DNA from: Dipteris shenzhenensis
Taxonomy: Eukaryota; Polypodiophyta; Polypodiopsida; Gleicheniales
Strand: one strand, 5' to 3'
Length of the DNA stretch: 64,000 nucleotides
Assembly: GCA_047967505.1 (NCBI GenBank)
Contig: CM106538.1
Positions within the stretch are counted from its first letter, which is position 1. Each line of letters starts with the position of its first letter. A model generated the notes under the pieces. It did no database searches. It was not told the origin of the DNA and saw only the letters and a list, made by a program, of their open reading frames with translations. This document shows positions 1-11,395 of this stretch, in pieces. The position numbers and the translations under genes were made by a program.

Positions 1-2856
1 GGGATGGATTAAGGAGCAAGGGTAAGATGCCACGTGCCCTACTCAATGCATTCTTAAGGTTTTTCCAAATGTTTCCAGCTCCCTGCTCATTGCATATAAA
101 GATGTGATCTTTCCAAATCATGCTGCCTCCTTCTCGCATATTGTTGATCTGCTACAATGCCTTCCATCCACTCGCTTTCTTCCTATCTTCCCTTGTGATC
201 CGCCACACCGATTTGCTTGTGTACATTTCCCTCGCTGCGAAGTGAATGCACTCTGTCGTGAAATATAGCAATAGATGTGTCGTTTTAATTACGAGGACAT
301 GCCTCACTGCTAATGGATTTTGGTAGGGGGTCAGCATGGAATGGACAATGTTACATGCTACATATCTGGATTGATTGCTTTGCTCCTTCTAGTGAAAAAA
401 ACATTTTCGTGACTGCTCTTATTCCAGGTCACGATCCTCAGGGCGCCGCTCTTCCTCCGCCATACCCACAAACTCCTCTTCTAGGATCGAGAGGTATGAG
501 GGAGTGGAAAGAATAAGTTGGTGCCCCTCATTTCTCATTCCAGGATCATGAGAGGATGGTGGCCTTTGAGGGTGGCTGGGTGGAGGAGGTGGCAAGCAAG
601 GGGGAGGGGCAGGGTTGAGGTCGACGAGGTGATCGCAGCAGTGAGGCAGAGGGGAGGGAGTGAGAGGGTGATCACAACGAGGCTAAGGGGAGGGGCAAAG
701 GAACGTTAAAGGTTAATTAGATTAGCTTAATTGACATTAGGGGGTTTAGCATAGGTTAATGTTTTAATTAAATTGCCAACTGATTTTTTCAATGAATCAT
801 GAAAATTTTGTAACTTTTTTTAATCCAATCCAAATTCCTAATGCCAAGACAATTGAAATAGAAAATTACAAACCTAATGCAAAAATTTTGATGCAAATTC
901 AATGCTCGAGCACAAAGTTAGAGAAATTTTAGAATTAGTAGAGCCATTAGTATTATCTATTTCAATGAGAGAAGGTCAAACATTAAAATACAAAATAAGT
1001 TTTAAGGTAAAGAGGAATATAGATTTCAATTGCTAAATTTATTAAAAATTTTCTCATCATATCTTCTAACATTAAAATAAAGAAAAATTAATTTGGTGAT
1101 GACATGTGGCAAGAAAAAAATTTCTACAAGCAAAGTTTTACAAACCAAGCTTACAAAAAAACATGCGTAGTCCATAATAATGGGGGTAACATTAAAATTC
1201 CATGTTAATTACAGGTTCTGTTTGTGTGTGTATGTGTGCATGAGTGCATGTTTGCACATGCATGCGTACGAGATGCCTACATCGATGTGTATGTGCATGC
1301 ACATTCCGTGTGCATGTGCGAATGCATGCACACATTTGTGCATGTATGCATGCGTAGATGCATCTGTGTGTGTGTGCGCGGGTATGCACGTGGGAGAGAG
1401 ACACTCATGTATGACCAACTTCCATTTTCATCTAAATACCCTTACACATTTTCCACAATCCTCATCACATATTCAACTATTTGCTGAATAAAACACATGA
1501 CACTTTACTATGGGTTATCTCTATAGAAGTCAATTGATCTCTCCAAGTCTATGACAAATCATTAAAGGACATGATGATAATTCCATCAAATGGGATTATT
1601 GTATGCATATATATGTATGTGTAGAGAATCACAAAGTAGTATTTTACACAACCCACTAGTTGTGCAATCTATAATGCTCTTGTCTCAAGGATAGAGTTTC
1701 AACATGGAAAAAGGTTCTTCCTCCTTTTTCCCTAATTATTGGTCATTTGTAAAGTGGAACATGCACATTTTGGCATTTTCAAACATGCAAAAGTGTGTAT
1801 TACTTATCTGTATGTGTTTGATGGTTAAGGCACTTTGAACAAACCTTTGAATAAGTATTTTCCATAAACTTGTATTTTTCCCTAAGATTTTTATGAAATT
1901 GGAGATTGCACAGCCAAAATTAATGAAATCTATGTAGTCATTTGTGTGGTGCACCTTGCACATTTTCTCTATGTTCTTCTTTTACTTTTTCTCAAGTTTG
2001 AGTGCATAATTGCCAAAAAGTTGTGTAATGATATGCGTATATCATAGATGTACATTATTGTACACTGCTGATGGTCACGAAACTTTGAAAAAACTTTTCA
2101 ATGAGTAAGTCACTTATACTTGAAAAGATTCATAATAATACGTGTCACGTATATGGTGGGATATGCACATCTTCTCATTTTCAAACAAGCTATACATTGC
2201 ATAAGCACCCAAAACATGTGCATCCATACACTTATACCCAATGTGTATATTGGAGATGGTCACCAAACTTTGCAAAGACCTTTTAATGATTAACGACAAG
2301 CAACCAATCACCCAAGTTCCCCAACGCTACTCTTGGGCCTTAGAACAATAACCCCTTCCCCATGAGGGAGCTTAGTCAACCAATTATTCCAACATTTACT
2401 TTTGAAAACTCATTCTATTAAGCCTACATGATCTCAAGTGACATCCCTAAATCATCTTCTAAGGAAATTATAGTACTACACTAGTAAAAAAGTGGTCCAC
2501 CTTACTATGTACCAACCCATTTAAAGTTATCATCACTACTCCACCTAAATGGAGTAACTCTAATCCACTCTTTTTACGAAAGATGTAACATTGATCCACA
2601 TTTTGAGCTTAACCCAAGTTACTCCCAAGTCCAATGCAACATAATATGTGGATAACAAATTTTCTTTCCACAAGATAGATCCCACCTACTAAAAACTCTT
2701 ATTCATGTCTACTATCATGAAGGTGCACTAAGAGCTAACTCAATATATTGAGGACATAGCATTATCAACTCAAGTGCACCAAATTTCAACCTTATTGGAA
2801 CTCAGAGCTCTTCTTATTGTCACAAGTAAAAATAATTGATATTGTAAAAGGTGATT
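1..2856. repeat. Gene-free flank of segmental duplication, copy 1
   Basis: This AT-rich stretch holds no convincing gene. It matches 47027-47521 plus 50924-53287 with only scattered single-base differences, so it is the left flank of a large duplicated unit whose left edge lies outside the window. The match is collinear except between bases 493 and 494, where copy 2 carries a 3.4-kb insertion. The short open frames in it sit in low-complexity or AT-rich sequence and show no domain. Confidence 0.85.
1212..1385. repeat. TG/ATGC-rich microsatellite-like tract
   Basis: An irregular run of GTGTGT, TGCATG and ATGTGTGC units. It is conserved at 51642-51815 in the duplicated copy with a few substitutions. 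Open frames of 60-100 codons on both strands here are by-products of the repeat. Confidence 0.7.
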
Positions 2857-3060
2857 CACTACTACACATGGATCCTATTGCGATGTTTACGTACCGACGT
2901 TTAGCGCTCGCTTAGTGTTAATCGTCGGTATGAAAAGCGGGTTTCCTAAATCGTCACTATATAGCGACTGTTGGTAAAAGTCGCTATATAGTGACTTTTA
3001 AGTATCGCTATATAGCGACACTGATATACAAATTTATAGCGACGTTTTTACAGAGATTTT
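2857..3060. promoter_or_regulatory. CACTA 3' terminus and subterminal repeats (copy A)
   Basis: The terminal repeat is followed by several copies, some imperfect, of the palindrome TCGCTATATAGCGA, at about 2955-3045. In En/Spm-like transposons, short subterminal repeats in both orientations are bound by an element-encoded accessory protein. That role is inferred here. Confidence 0.7.
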
Positions 3061-3259
3061 TTTTAAAAAAAAGGCCTTAAAAGTTAGTTTTTTCCAATGA
3101 CAAAATTTTTTAAATTTTCATACATGTTTGAGCTCATAGAGAATTAAAAAATGAGAGCATGTACATCAAGCCTTTGAAGCTCATATATTCATGTCCAAGT
3201 TTGAGATGAGAAAAATCAAATAAGAGCATTTACATCAACTGTTTCATCTTGATCCAAGT

Positions 3260-3403
3260 CTAAGGTGCCAACAAGTACATCTCCAGCTCTATACCAAGTT
3301 GATCTCCTATATCATCATCGTACTCTAGCATCGTACGTTCACCTAAAAGTATTTGATCATCTTCTTCAATAAAGCTTAAGTGTGGTGATTCTTGATGATT
3401 GTT
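3260..3403 (-). pseudogene. 3'-terminal piece of CACTA transposase ORF (copy A)
   Basis: The reading frame matches the acidic C-terminal tail of the CACTA protein in copy D (53620-54030) and copy B (43080-43268). Shared segments include SFIEEDDQILLGE and YDDDIGDQLGIELE. It stops exactly at the left end of the 19-kb element, and the frame continues at 22507. This shows that the two pieces were once contiguous. Confidence 0.85.
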
Positions 3404-3429
3404 AACACTTATTTCATTAATTTTCGACT
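3404..3429 (+). repeat. Left terminal inverted repeat of 19-kb element
   Basis: Begins AACACTTATTTCATT. It is identical to the reverse complement of the right end for 21 bases, then has one mismatch (C versus G), then matches for four more bases. Flanked on the left by TGTT (3400-3403). Confidence 0.9.
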
Positions 3430-3590
3430 TGTCAATGTACAAATTCATTTTTACATATACTTTTGGACTAGTTTTCAGATAAAATTTAAGAAAAACCCAA
3501 TCTTCAAAGCACATATAAAAACATAAAAACAAGCATTTTTTTATATATTTTTTAAGGACATGAAACTAAAATTATAAAATTTAACGCAGC

Positions 3591-3802
3591 CTACATAAGT
3601 TACATGAAAAAATAAGATTCAGTTGTTGTAAACTCTCTTAATATTTAATGGTGTTAATAAACACCTTCAAAAGTTAAGCCTGAGATTTTCAAGACTACAT
3701 AAGTTACAACGAAAAATAAGATTCGGTTGTTGTAAACTCTCTTAATATTTAATGGTGTTAATAAACACCTTCAAAAGTTAAGCCTGAGATTTTCAAGACT
3801 AC
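3591..3802. repeat. Tandem duplication, 104-bp unit
   Basis: Two head-to-tail copies (3591-3694 and 3695-3802) share the segment from CTACATAAGTTAC to the end, with a few substitutions. They lie in the non-coding left arm of the 19-kb element, just downstream of a small hypothetical ORF. Confidence 0.85.
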
Positions 3803-3831
3803 AGCCATTCAATTTGATGAATTTTCTATTT

Positions 3832-4083
3832 TCAAGTCCTTAGCCTAAATTCAACCCATTCAAGAGCTGAGCTCATCTCTTCCTCATCGAAGTAGTTAAA
3901 ATTATAGAAGAGAAGTAAGGATTGATGAATTTTCTCCTGCATAACACTTTGTTTGTTCTGAATGGCTTGCGCTTCCTCGGGGGAAAATCTTCCATAACGA
4001 GCCACACGCGAAGATATCTCACTTTGAAAGTCTATCAACTCTCTCCTATATGACTGCAATTTATCTATTTCAGTAGTAGCCAT
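3832..4083 (-). CDS. Hypothetical 83-aa protein in 19-kb element
   Basis: An 83-codon ORF with an ATG in good context (ATGGCT). The protein is charged and predicted to be helical: MATTEIDKLQSYRREL near the start, an FSPEEAQAIQNKQ segment in the middle and an acidic FDEEEMSSALEW segment near the end. The composition is protein-like rather than repeat-derived, unlike neighbouring ORFs. No family is recognised. It lies downstream of another small ORF (4147-4266) on the same strand, and the two could be exons of one small accessory gene. Expression is unproven. Confidence 0.35.
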   Translation of the reverse strand: MATTEIDKLQSYRRELIDFQSEISSRVARYGRFSPEEAQAIQNKQSVMQEKIHQSLLLFYNFNYFDEEEMSSALEWVEFRLRT

Positions 4084-4146
4084 ACTTATTTTTCTTTCCT
4101 CTTCCTTCTCTAAGCCCTTCTGACAAGCAAAGTCATCCTTCTCGTA

Positions 4147-4266
4147 CTAGGTTAATGGAGCTGGATTTTGCTTTCTCTCCTCTCTCTTTCCTTGGTTCTT
4201 GGCAATCCATTCTTTGAGGCTGCTAATGGCTTGCTCGACAGAATCGATTACCTTAAAAAGATCCAT
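4147..4266 (-). CDS. Hypothetical 39-aa ORF in 19-kb element
   Basis: A short frame starting MDLFKVIDSVEQAISSLKEW, amphipathic and helical, ending KQNPAPLT. A pyrimidine-rich stretch ending TTGCAG lies just upstream of the ATG and could be a splice acceptor, so this may be an internal exon. Upstream sequence is minisatellite. The function is unknown. Confidence 0.25.
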   Translation of the reverse strand: MDLFKVIDSVEQAISSLKEWIAKNQGKREERKQNPAPLT

Positions 4267-4269
4267 AAT

Positions 4270-4690
4270 GGCTGCAAGATGAAAGGAGTATGCTTGAGAA
4301 GAGGAGGTAAGGTTGCGGGCAAGATAGAAGGAGCAAGCTTGAGGAGAGGAGTAAGGTAAGAAGAGTAAAGTGGAAGAAGTGTGGAGAGGAGTAAGGTAAG
4401 AAGAGTAAAGTGGAAGAAGTTTTTGCTGCGGGTGAGATATAGAAGACGAACGAGGTGAGGAATGTAACAAGAGTGAGGAAAGATATAGAAGACGAACGAG
4501 GTGAGGAAGATAACGAGAGTGAGGAAGGTAAGTAGAGGAGGTAAGGCAAGATGAAAGGAGTATGCTTGAGAAGAGGAGGCAAGGCTGCGGGCAAGATGGA
4601 AGGAGCAAGCTTGAGGAGAGGAAGGAGCAAGCTTGAGGAGAGGAGTAAGGTAAGAAGAGCAAAGTGGAAGAAGTGTCTGCTGCGGGTGAG
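4270..4690. repeat. Purine-rich minisatellite (GAGGAGTAAGGTAAGAAGAG units)
   Basis: Irregular direct repeats of GGAGCAAGCTTGAGGAGAGG, GTAAGGTAAGAAGAGTAAAG and AAGACGAACGAGGTGAGGAA. The 171- and 202-codon frames on the minus strand are translations of this repeat and have no coding signal. Confidence 0.75.
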
Positions 4691-5284
4691 ATATAGAAGA
4701 TGAACGACTACTAGGGAATTTATAGAACTACAGATGCAAGACCGTAATGCGAGATGACTAGATGCAAGATCGTAATGCGAGACATTATAAAATAAAATGA
4801 TGGGATGCAAGACCGTAATGGGAGACATTTGAGACATATAAGATAGTGATAGTACATTCAAATCTATAAAATAAAATGATGGAACACAAGAATGATATAA
4901 TTAATAGAATCTCATCATGAGATATTCTTTTAATATTTAATATAAGTTAGTAATTATTAGAATCTCATCATGAGATATTCTTTTAATATAATATAAGTTA
5001 GACTTGCTGTACATAATAAATGATAGATTTTGAGTACATTGAAATCTATAAAATAAAGTGATGGAACATAAGAATGATATAATTATTAGATTCTCATCAT
5101 AAGATATTTATTGTACATAATAAATTAGACTTTCAAAAAAGTAAAACCTAATGTATTGTAATAAATAAATATCATAAAATATCCTAATGTATTGCAACAT
5201 TTAACATAAGTTTTAAAAACACTATCATTAATCAATACAAACAAGATAAAAATCTTCAAGGACTCATGTTTCTTTCTACATGTT
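4691..5284. other. AT-rich non-coding segment with short direct repeats
   Basis: Contains repeats of the type GATGCAAGACCGTAATG, AGAATCTCATCATGAGATAT and ATAAAATGATGGAACA. The palindromic TCTCATCATGAGA recurs twice. No gene is visible. This is the 3' side of the leftward gene block. Confidence 0.6.
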
Positions 5285-6334
5285 TTACAACTGAATAGAC
5301 TCTGATGAGTCCTCTTGAGGCTGTGATTCTCTAAGAGTACATTGAGTCTCTACTTGTGTGGATGATGTACATTGAGATTCTACTTCTGGTGCAATTGGGA
5401 TAGACTTAATCTCTTCCTCGTTTACAAGATGTGATGTTGTAGATGCACATTGAGTCTCCACTTCTTGTGTAGGAAGAATGCATTGAGTCTCTAATTCAAG
5501 TGTAGACTGTAATGCTTCTACTTGAGGCTGTGATACAGAAGGAGACTGAATTGTCTCTTCTTTTTCTTTGGCTCCCTCAGGTTCTTCATTGAGTCCATCA
5601 TGTTGTTTCCCAATGATAGCAGTTAGATAGTGAACAGTCTTAGCCACAAAATCTTGTAGCTCGAGCTTGGTATATGCTTCTATGGAGACATGTTCAAAAA
5701 TTTCATTGAGATACAACATGAAGTTGTAGGCAATTCTCCACCCACTACTAAACATGTCTTTTTGCTCCACTGTGAGGCGTGTCTGGAAATTTGGTTGGTC
5801 TTGATGCTCCCTAATTTTCATAATCGCAGAAACTAACTTGTTTGCAGACCTGTCCATCATGACATATGACAAAGTGAATTTGTGTAGTAAATAGTAAGAT
5901 GCATGTACATAATGATATGATAAAAGAACACTTACCTGAACACCCTGTGAAAGCCTGTAATTGAGTTGACAAACCAACAATGGTTGTCATCAAGGTCCCA
6001 TACTATCAGGCTCCAATGTGAACTACATCACCAATAAAGAGCGATAAGATTTATCACAATATTAAGTATTAATTGACACAATATTATAAATAAGAGAGTA
6101 AAAGAAAGATTGAGACCATACTTACTTCTCATAGTATGGCATAAAGACAAGTAGTATGCCATCCAAGTCTAAAGGTTGTAGAATTGAACAAACATCATCT
6201 ACTGTCTTCTTGGTATCACTAAGTACAGCTGAAAGAATCGAGCATACAGACGTGATTCTGTACTGATCTAGGAAAATGAGATATAACCGTACTGCAGCAA
6301 TAAATAAACAAATGTTAGAAGCAGATTGAATCAA
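5285..6334 (-). pseudogene. ULP1-like (C48) protease module 2, catalytic Cys replaced
   Basis: Second of two tandem modules in the leftward gene of the 19-kb element, read across several exons. The order is: a TVDDVCSILQPLDLDG segment (about 6180); HWSLIVWDLDDNHCWFVNSI (about 5960-6020, a frame not seen in the long ORF); and QKDMFSSGWRIAYNF (about 5730-5780). ULP1/SENP-type proteases use a His-Asp/Asn-Gln-Cys set with a Q...CG box. Here the box reads Q...SSGW, so the nucleophile Cys is Ser. The module is probably inactive as a cysteine protease. The C-terminus (about 5285-5560) is a Gln/Glu/Thr-rich tail with repeated VETQC-type segments. Exon boundaries are inferred, and the sequence carries multiple disrupted frames. 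Confidence 0.6.
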
Positions 6335-7625
6335 ATGATTGAAGTATCAAGTCAAGAGATGTTCATATCAAACCTGAGGATGGCCATCATGACTTTGTCA
6401 TTAGCCTCTTTCAAAGGGTCGCAGAGGATTGTAACTTCCTCGCTACCAAAAGTCAAAACACGAGGTTGCTTGCTAATGATGACCTTAACCTCAGAAGAGC
6501 TCCCCATTTCGTCCAATACAGCGGTTACATCAGGACAACTTATGGGCGTAGCAACCAATGTTTCCTCTGGATGCTCCACCACGTTATCAATAAATGCCTT
6601 AATGATAGATGACATAAATGCATATAGATGCAAGTCTGTATATGTGGACAATGAGGTTTCACCGCCTCTCAAATTAAAAATTTGAGCAAGGAGCAAAAAG
6701 CAGTTATATCCAACTCTCCACCCACAATTGTGGTCATCATTCTGCTTCGCTGCAGGGCATGTTACATACTCTATTTGATCTTCCAAGTCACCCTCCATTT
6801 GCATAAGTGCATCTATAGCACTTACCAACTTTCGAGCAGATCTACACATCAAAATAGAAAACATAAATGAATGTGCGCATTGCATAGGATGCATCTCATT
6901 GACATAATTATGACACAAGTAGGTTATACTTACTCTGACACACTGCCATGGATAGATGCTATTGAATTGACAAAGAAGCATTGCTTGGCTAAGATGTCCA
7001 CAATTACCAAGCTCCAATGCAAGCTGCATTATCAATTAAGAATAATTATTATTTGATATAATCCTCCACAATGTAAGAGATAAGCTAGGTAGGGATTGAT
7101 ACTCACTCCTCGTGATATGCAGTAAAGATAACTCACGCCGCAGTCAAATCAATAGGTTGCAACCACTTAAAAACATCATCTATGGTCTTCTGCTTATTAC
7201 TAAGTACACTAGAAATAAGAGGATCGACCATATATGCACATCTTTGTATATATAGCGGAAGCTGTTGTAAAACCATACTGCAATAAAAAGAAAAGAATAT
7301 TAGTTCATTTGATCCAATGGAAATACAAAAGCATAAAGTCAGTAAAAAGTTTGTGTCAAACCTGAGGATGGCTATTATAACCTTGTCATTGACCTCTTTC
7401 TTGAAGTTTATGAGGATTGAAATGTCCTCTTCATCGAATATAAAAGTAAGAGGTTGTTCTCGAACTTGAAACCTAACTTGAAATGACTTCTCCATTTGCT
7501 GCAATGTATGATTATTTTCTAGAGTCATCCGACGGATAGCCAGTGCAGCTTTGCTTTCTTGAGATGAGCTTTCTATATTCTCTGCTCCAACTATGTCCTC
7601 CTCATCCTCCTCCTCTCCCTTCTCC
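6335..7625 (-). pseudogene. ULP1-like (C48) protease module 1, catalytic residues retained
   Basis: First module, collinear with module 2. An exon begins after a TTTTATAG acceptor near 7626 with an acidic EKGEEEDEED stretch and continues to NDKVIIAILRFD. Next come KTIDDVFKWLQPIDL (about 7150-7200), HWSLVIVDILAKQCFFVNSI (about 6970-7030) and QNDDHNCGWRVGYNCF (about 6690-6740). The His, Asn, Gln and Cys expected of ULP1-like peptidases are all present. The exon at 6352-6860 also encodes the start of module 2. ULP1-like domains are known cargo of several plant transposons and normally process SUMO-like modifiers. The role here is unknown. Confidence 0.65.
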
Positions 7626-7729
7626 TATAAAAGGATAAAATAATTATGAGATTCAAAATTTTAAATTAATTATAAATTTAAAAAGACCTTTAAATGAATA
7701 AAGAAAATTAAACATAAGTCTTCATACCT

Positions 7730-7945
7730 CTACATATCTTCGTGGTCTTTTTATGTAACCTTCAGAGGCAAGGTCAGTGTCATATCCATCTTCTTCTGCT
7801 TCCTTGCTATCGCTGGTGTCCTCACTATTATATCCAGAGCTTTGATCATTTTCATCATCTTTCTTGCTCTCATCATACATGATCATCTCTATGTCATCCT
7901 CTTCATGTGAGCTTCATGTGAGATCGGACCTTTCTTATCAAACTT
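7730..7945 (-). pseudogene. Acidic linker exon joining the large ORF to the ULP1 modules
   Basis: Minus-strand translation reads EEDDIEMIMYDESKKDDEND and continues to EGYIKRPRRYVE. It ends at a good donor (GAG|GTATGA near 7733), with the next exon starting at about 7625. Upstream, an 11-bp tandem duplication (CACATGAAGCT, about 7908-7930) shifts the frame relative to the 8015-10447 ORF. Removing it conceptually would join the two in frame. The leftward block therefore looks like a single gene of four or more parts, now broken. Confidence 0.55.
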
Positions 7946-8014
7946 TATTGTGAGAGAAGCCACGGTATCAAGGTATTCCAAGCAAGCAGGACTCTCAATA
8001 ATATTTACATTGTG

Positions 8015-10447
8015 TCATTTTCTGATAAGAGCTTCAAACAGATGTCCCATTCGGCACAATGTGACTTCCCATCTGGACGGTAGCAAAAATTCCATCATAC
8101 TAATTAAAAGATCAGCACTTTTTACTGGCCTTTCATAGTGATTTGCGTTGCGATGGAGGGGACTTGGAGCTTCATGCTCTTCCAGCAGTAGTTGCAATCT
8201 CTTTGCATTCCCTCTTATATTGTTTTGTAAGGAGTGATCATTGTAAGGGCTCTTCATGCACAAGAAAAAGGTTTCTAGACTCTGTATCTTGAGACCGCAT
8301 TCTCTCTTGTCCCTTTTTCTTGAGTATATCCCATTGTAAATCTTGAGCTCATTGCCATATTGTTTTTTTAGAGTAGCAGACATTTGTTCCTTGTCATCTT
8401 TATCAGCAAATATGACTATATTACATTGTCCCACTCTACCAATGGTGGTATGTAATATTCTGTCAAGGAGTTGACGGATGTCATCCGGTGATATTTCATA
8501 GACAAAGAAAAGCTGAGGTCTCTCCCAAGCAGTGTCATCGGACAAAAAATCACTCAATGAAACTCCATTGCACTCAACACTCTTTCCAGACTCTGAAATG
8601 ATTTCATGTATGAAATAAAAGCCCTTGTTCAAAGTTTTTTCTTTTTTGAGAGTGTGGTTATTGATGACTTTTTGTGCATATGCATACACATTTTCCGGAA
8701 TGTCACTTCTCATAGAGGGAGTAATTTCAGATCCATCATCTTCTACCTTCACCCATTTATGCGCCCAAGCCTTCTGTTTAGCTGACGATAAAGCTGATGC
8801 CATCTGCCTCACAATGTTATGATCAATTTTACATTGGCTAATTGGAATATTTTTTTCTCCCAATAAATATTCAATTGCACTCTTAACTGCATCACGCTTG
8901 ACCTGTTGGATGATGCAATCGTCCATGCAATGATCTTTATCCTTTTTGCCAAAAAACCATTCTTTGGACATTAATTTCTCTGCAGCAAGACTTGCGTATT
9001 TGTCTGGTAGGTTTCTTAAAGGCCTCCACATCCGAGCTGTCATCTCTTTTTTCTCAATCTTCTTTGCCTTCTCTTTAATCAATGATGGAGCCTCATATGT
9101 AACATCTCCTTTCTCACATGCAAGACACACGTCTTTGATCTGATGAAAAACTTCATCACTACAAAAAAGTATGCTTGTGTAGTCTTGATACCTATCCCTT
9201 ATTGTCTTGAAGCTTGTAATCACCTCTACTCTTTCCTGCTTTCCCCTTGGTACAATGGCACTCAAGCATGTGTAGAAGTCAACAAGATTATCCGCTTCCA
9301 CTTTAGTTGCAGTTCTTTTGAGAGTGGTCAAAGGAGAATTAAAATTTTTCCATATGGTCCTAGCTTTGAGTAACATCTCTGAAGTGGAGGTGATTTTTCG
9401 TAGTGCATAAATGTCATGATTAACTCTTTCCGACTCAATCAAATATTTTTTCTCGTTCTTGAAGATACAGATGGATGCAGAATAGTAGTGAAATTGAGGC
9501 ACACTCGCGAAGGTTTGATAAGTAATTTCTCCTTTCTTGTATGCATCTCTAGAGCGCTCATTACAAGCATAGGCATAGTGCTGACCATCTATTGCCTCAA
9601 ATGTACAATGAGCTAAGAAATTTCTCTTGGCATCCCTTATATGTCGTTCTGGATCATTCACTGAATTCTGTCCTTCTTGAAGTGAGGGAACTTGTTTTTC
9701 GAGAAACTTAGTGAATTGTATCTCAAAATCTATAGGCTGAGAGAAATTGATGGATTGACTATAATCTCCCATGACTGGCCAAAATGTTCTTGGACGGAGT
9801 ACCAAATTAGAAACAACTGGTTTTTTTCCATCAATCAAAGCCTGAAAAATCTTTTCAGCATAGGCTATATCTAAGGTCCTGCTGTTGGTGAAGACACTTG
9901 CTTTGACCACTGTTGAAGCATGTATAACTTGAGTCTTCTGGCCCCATATATATCCTGGATCCTCATCTGTCACAGCCTCGAGGAACTTAGTGAATTGCAT
10001 CTCAAAATCTATAGGCTGAGAGAAATTGATGGATTGACTATAATCTCCCATGACTGGCCCAAATGTTCTTGGATGGAGTACCAAATTAGAAACAACTGGT
10101 TTTTTTCCATCAATCAAAGCCTGAAAAATCTTTTCAGCATAGGCTGTATCTAAGGTCCTGCTGTTGGTGAAGACATTTGCTTTGACCACTGTTGAAGCAT
10201 GTATAACTTGAGTATTCAGGCCCCATATATATCCTGGATCCTCATCTGTCACAGCCTCATTCAAGCAAAGATTTAGGTTCTTCATTGATAACATTTCTGC
10301 TTCCAAATCTGACTCCATTTCAAGACCCTCCGCATCCTCTTCATGTTCTTCCTCTTCTCTTCTTTGCCCTTTCTTTGTATATGAACGACCTCTTTTTCCA
10401 GTTATAGGACTTGGAACTGTAGCTCGTGAAGTACTTGCCTTTTGCAT
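8015..10447 (-). pseudogene. Large unclassified protein (810-codon frame) of 19-kb element
   Basis: The frame starts MQKASTSRATVPSP and has a basic/acidic N-terminal region (KRGRSYTKKGQRREEEE). Then comes a 93-residue module repeated in tandem (each from AVTDEDPGYIWG to QFTKFLE), and a long body with Cys/His-containing stretches such as CDEVFHQIKDVCLACEKGD-like and DHCMDDCIIQQ. The C-terminal part (ERPQLFFVYEISPDDIRQLL, then CNIVIFADKDDKEQ) looks like an alternating beta/alpha fold, but I cannot name it. It is directly in frame with the upstream 10448-11395 ORF (one TAA between them). Downstream a single TGA at 8015-8017 interrupts a frame that continues for about 40 more codons towards the ULP1 exons. 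Likely one polydomain protein, now interrupted. Confidence 0.55.
9698..10255 (-). repeat. In-frame 279-bp tandem duplication (93 codons)
   Basis: The units at 10255-9977 and 9976-9698 encode the same 93 residues with only a handful of substitutions (for example GLNTQ versus GQKTQ, and HPRTFG versus RPRTFW). The duplication keeps the reading frame, so it did not disrupt the protein when it arose. Confidence 0.9.
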
Positions 10448-11395
10448 TTAACGTCGAGGTTTATTTTTTAGGGGCTCAATGTGAACTGCTTTAGATCGCC
10501 CTACTTCTTCTTCTATTGCCTCAACTTCAGGTATACTTAAGGGCTTCACTTGTTCTGTTATTCCATCAACTTCATGAGTTACACCAGTAATACCATGAAC
10601 AAGAGATGTGTGTGCATGTCCTGTCTTATCTGATGCATGTCGTGTCTCACTCAATTCAATTTCTGTCTGAGATGCATGTGCATGTCTGGTCTCCACCAAT
10701 TCAATTCTTGTCTCAGATGTAGATCCCTTGTAAGCATCCATGTGTACAAGACCCTCATCCATTGCTACAATGTGTTCTGTCTCATCCACTCCACTTCCTC
10801 TCTCATTTGTATTACCATGAACCAGGTCTACATGGCGTGTCTCATCACTTCCTTTCTCATGTGTGGATTCTTGCACCTTAGGTCCCTCCAATGAAGTTGA
10901 ACCTTGTTGGATGACACCCTGAAAGTATTCAAGGATAATCTTTGACTGCATTTTTCTTGCTTCCTCAATGGGAAATTCCTCCCACACATGTTGAAGGATC
11001 TCCAATGTAGGAACCAATTCAGGCAATCTAGGTGCTTTTGGTGGCGGCATCACAAAGTGCATTGCATCTTTCTTAGAAAGAAGAAACGATCTGTTGCTCA
11101 TTCTTGACTTTGTGTAAATCATCATTGTACTGCTGTCTTTTTCAATTTTTATTCCTACTAAGGTGCCCCCTTGAATCAAATTGCTCTTTGAGAAAGATAC
11201 ATTTGATGCACACTCATCTTTCTCCAACTCTCTCTTTGTCATCACTAGAATGAGATTTCCTTTACTTAAGACCAAGAACCATGCTTTCTTTGTTGTGTCA
11301 ACAACTGTCCAGTTTGTAAAGTCCTTTGGGGCATAAATTCTTCCATTGTATTTCAGTGTCATACCATTGACAAATGCTGTAGCCTCAAGATCCAT
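10448..11395 (-). pseudogene. N-terminal part of the leftward gene of 19-kb element
   Basis: The first ATG (11395) gives MDLEATAFVNGMTLKYNGRI. It follows a TTGAATACAG acceptor-like sequence, so an upstream exon is likely. A candidate is about 11485-11560, ending YMIGKNKNLR before a GTGTAT donor. The first 150 residues look globular (FTNWTVVDTTKKAWFLVLSK). The rest is low complexity, with repeated VDETxH / ETRHxH units and many His, Glu and Thr. It ends at TAA immediately before the in-frame ATG of the next ORF, so the TAA may be a point mutation in a longer ORF. No family is recognised. Confidence 0.5.

Noticed and set aside
1180-1491. Cys-rich 103-codon frame, also present at 51610-51921
   Set aside because: The cysteines come from TGTGTG/TGCATG microsatellite codons, and similar-length frames exist on both strands.
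4147-4861. Leu/Ser-rich 171- and 202-codon minus frames
   Set aside because: Hydrophobic composition arises from reverse reading of a GAGGAGTAAGG minisatellite. Only the short non-repetitive ends were kept as tentative ORFs.
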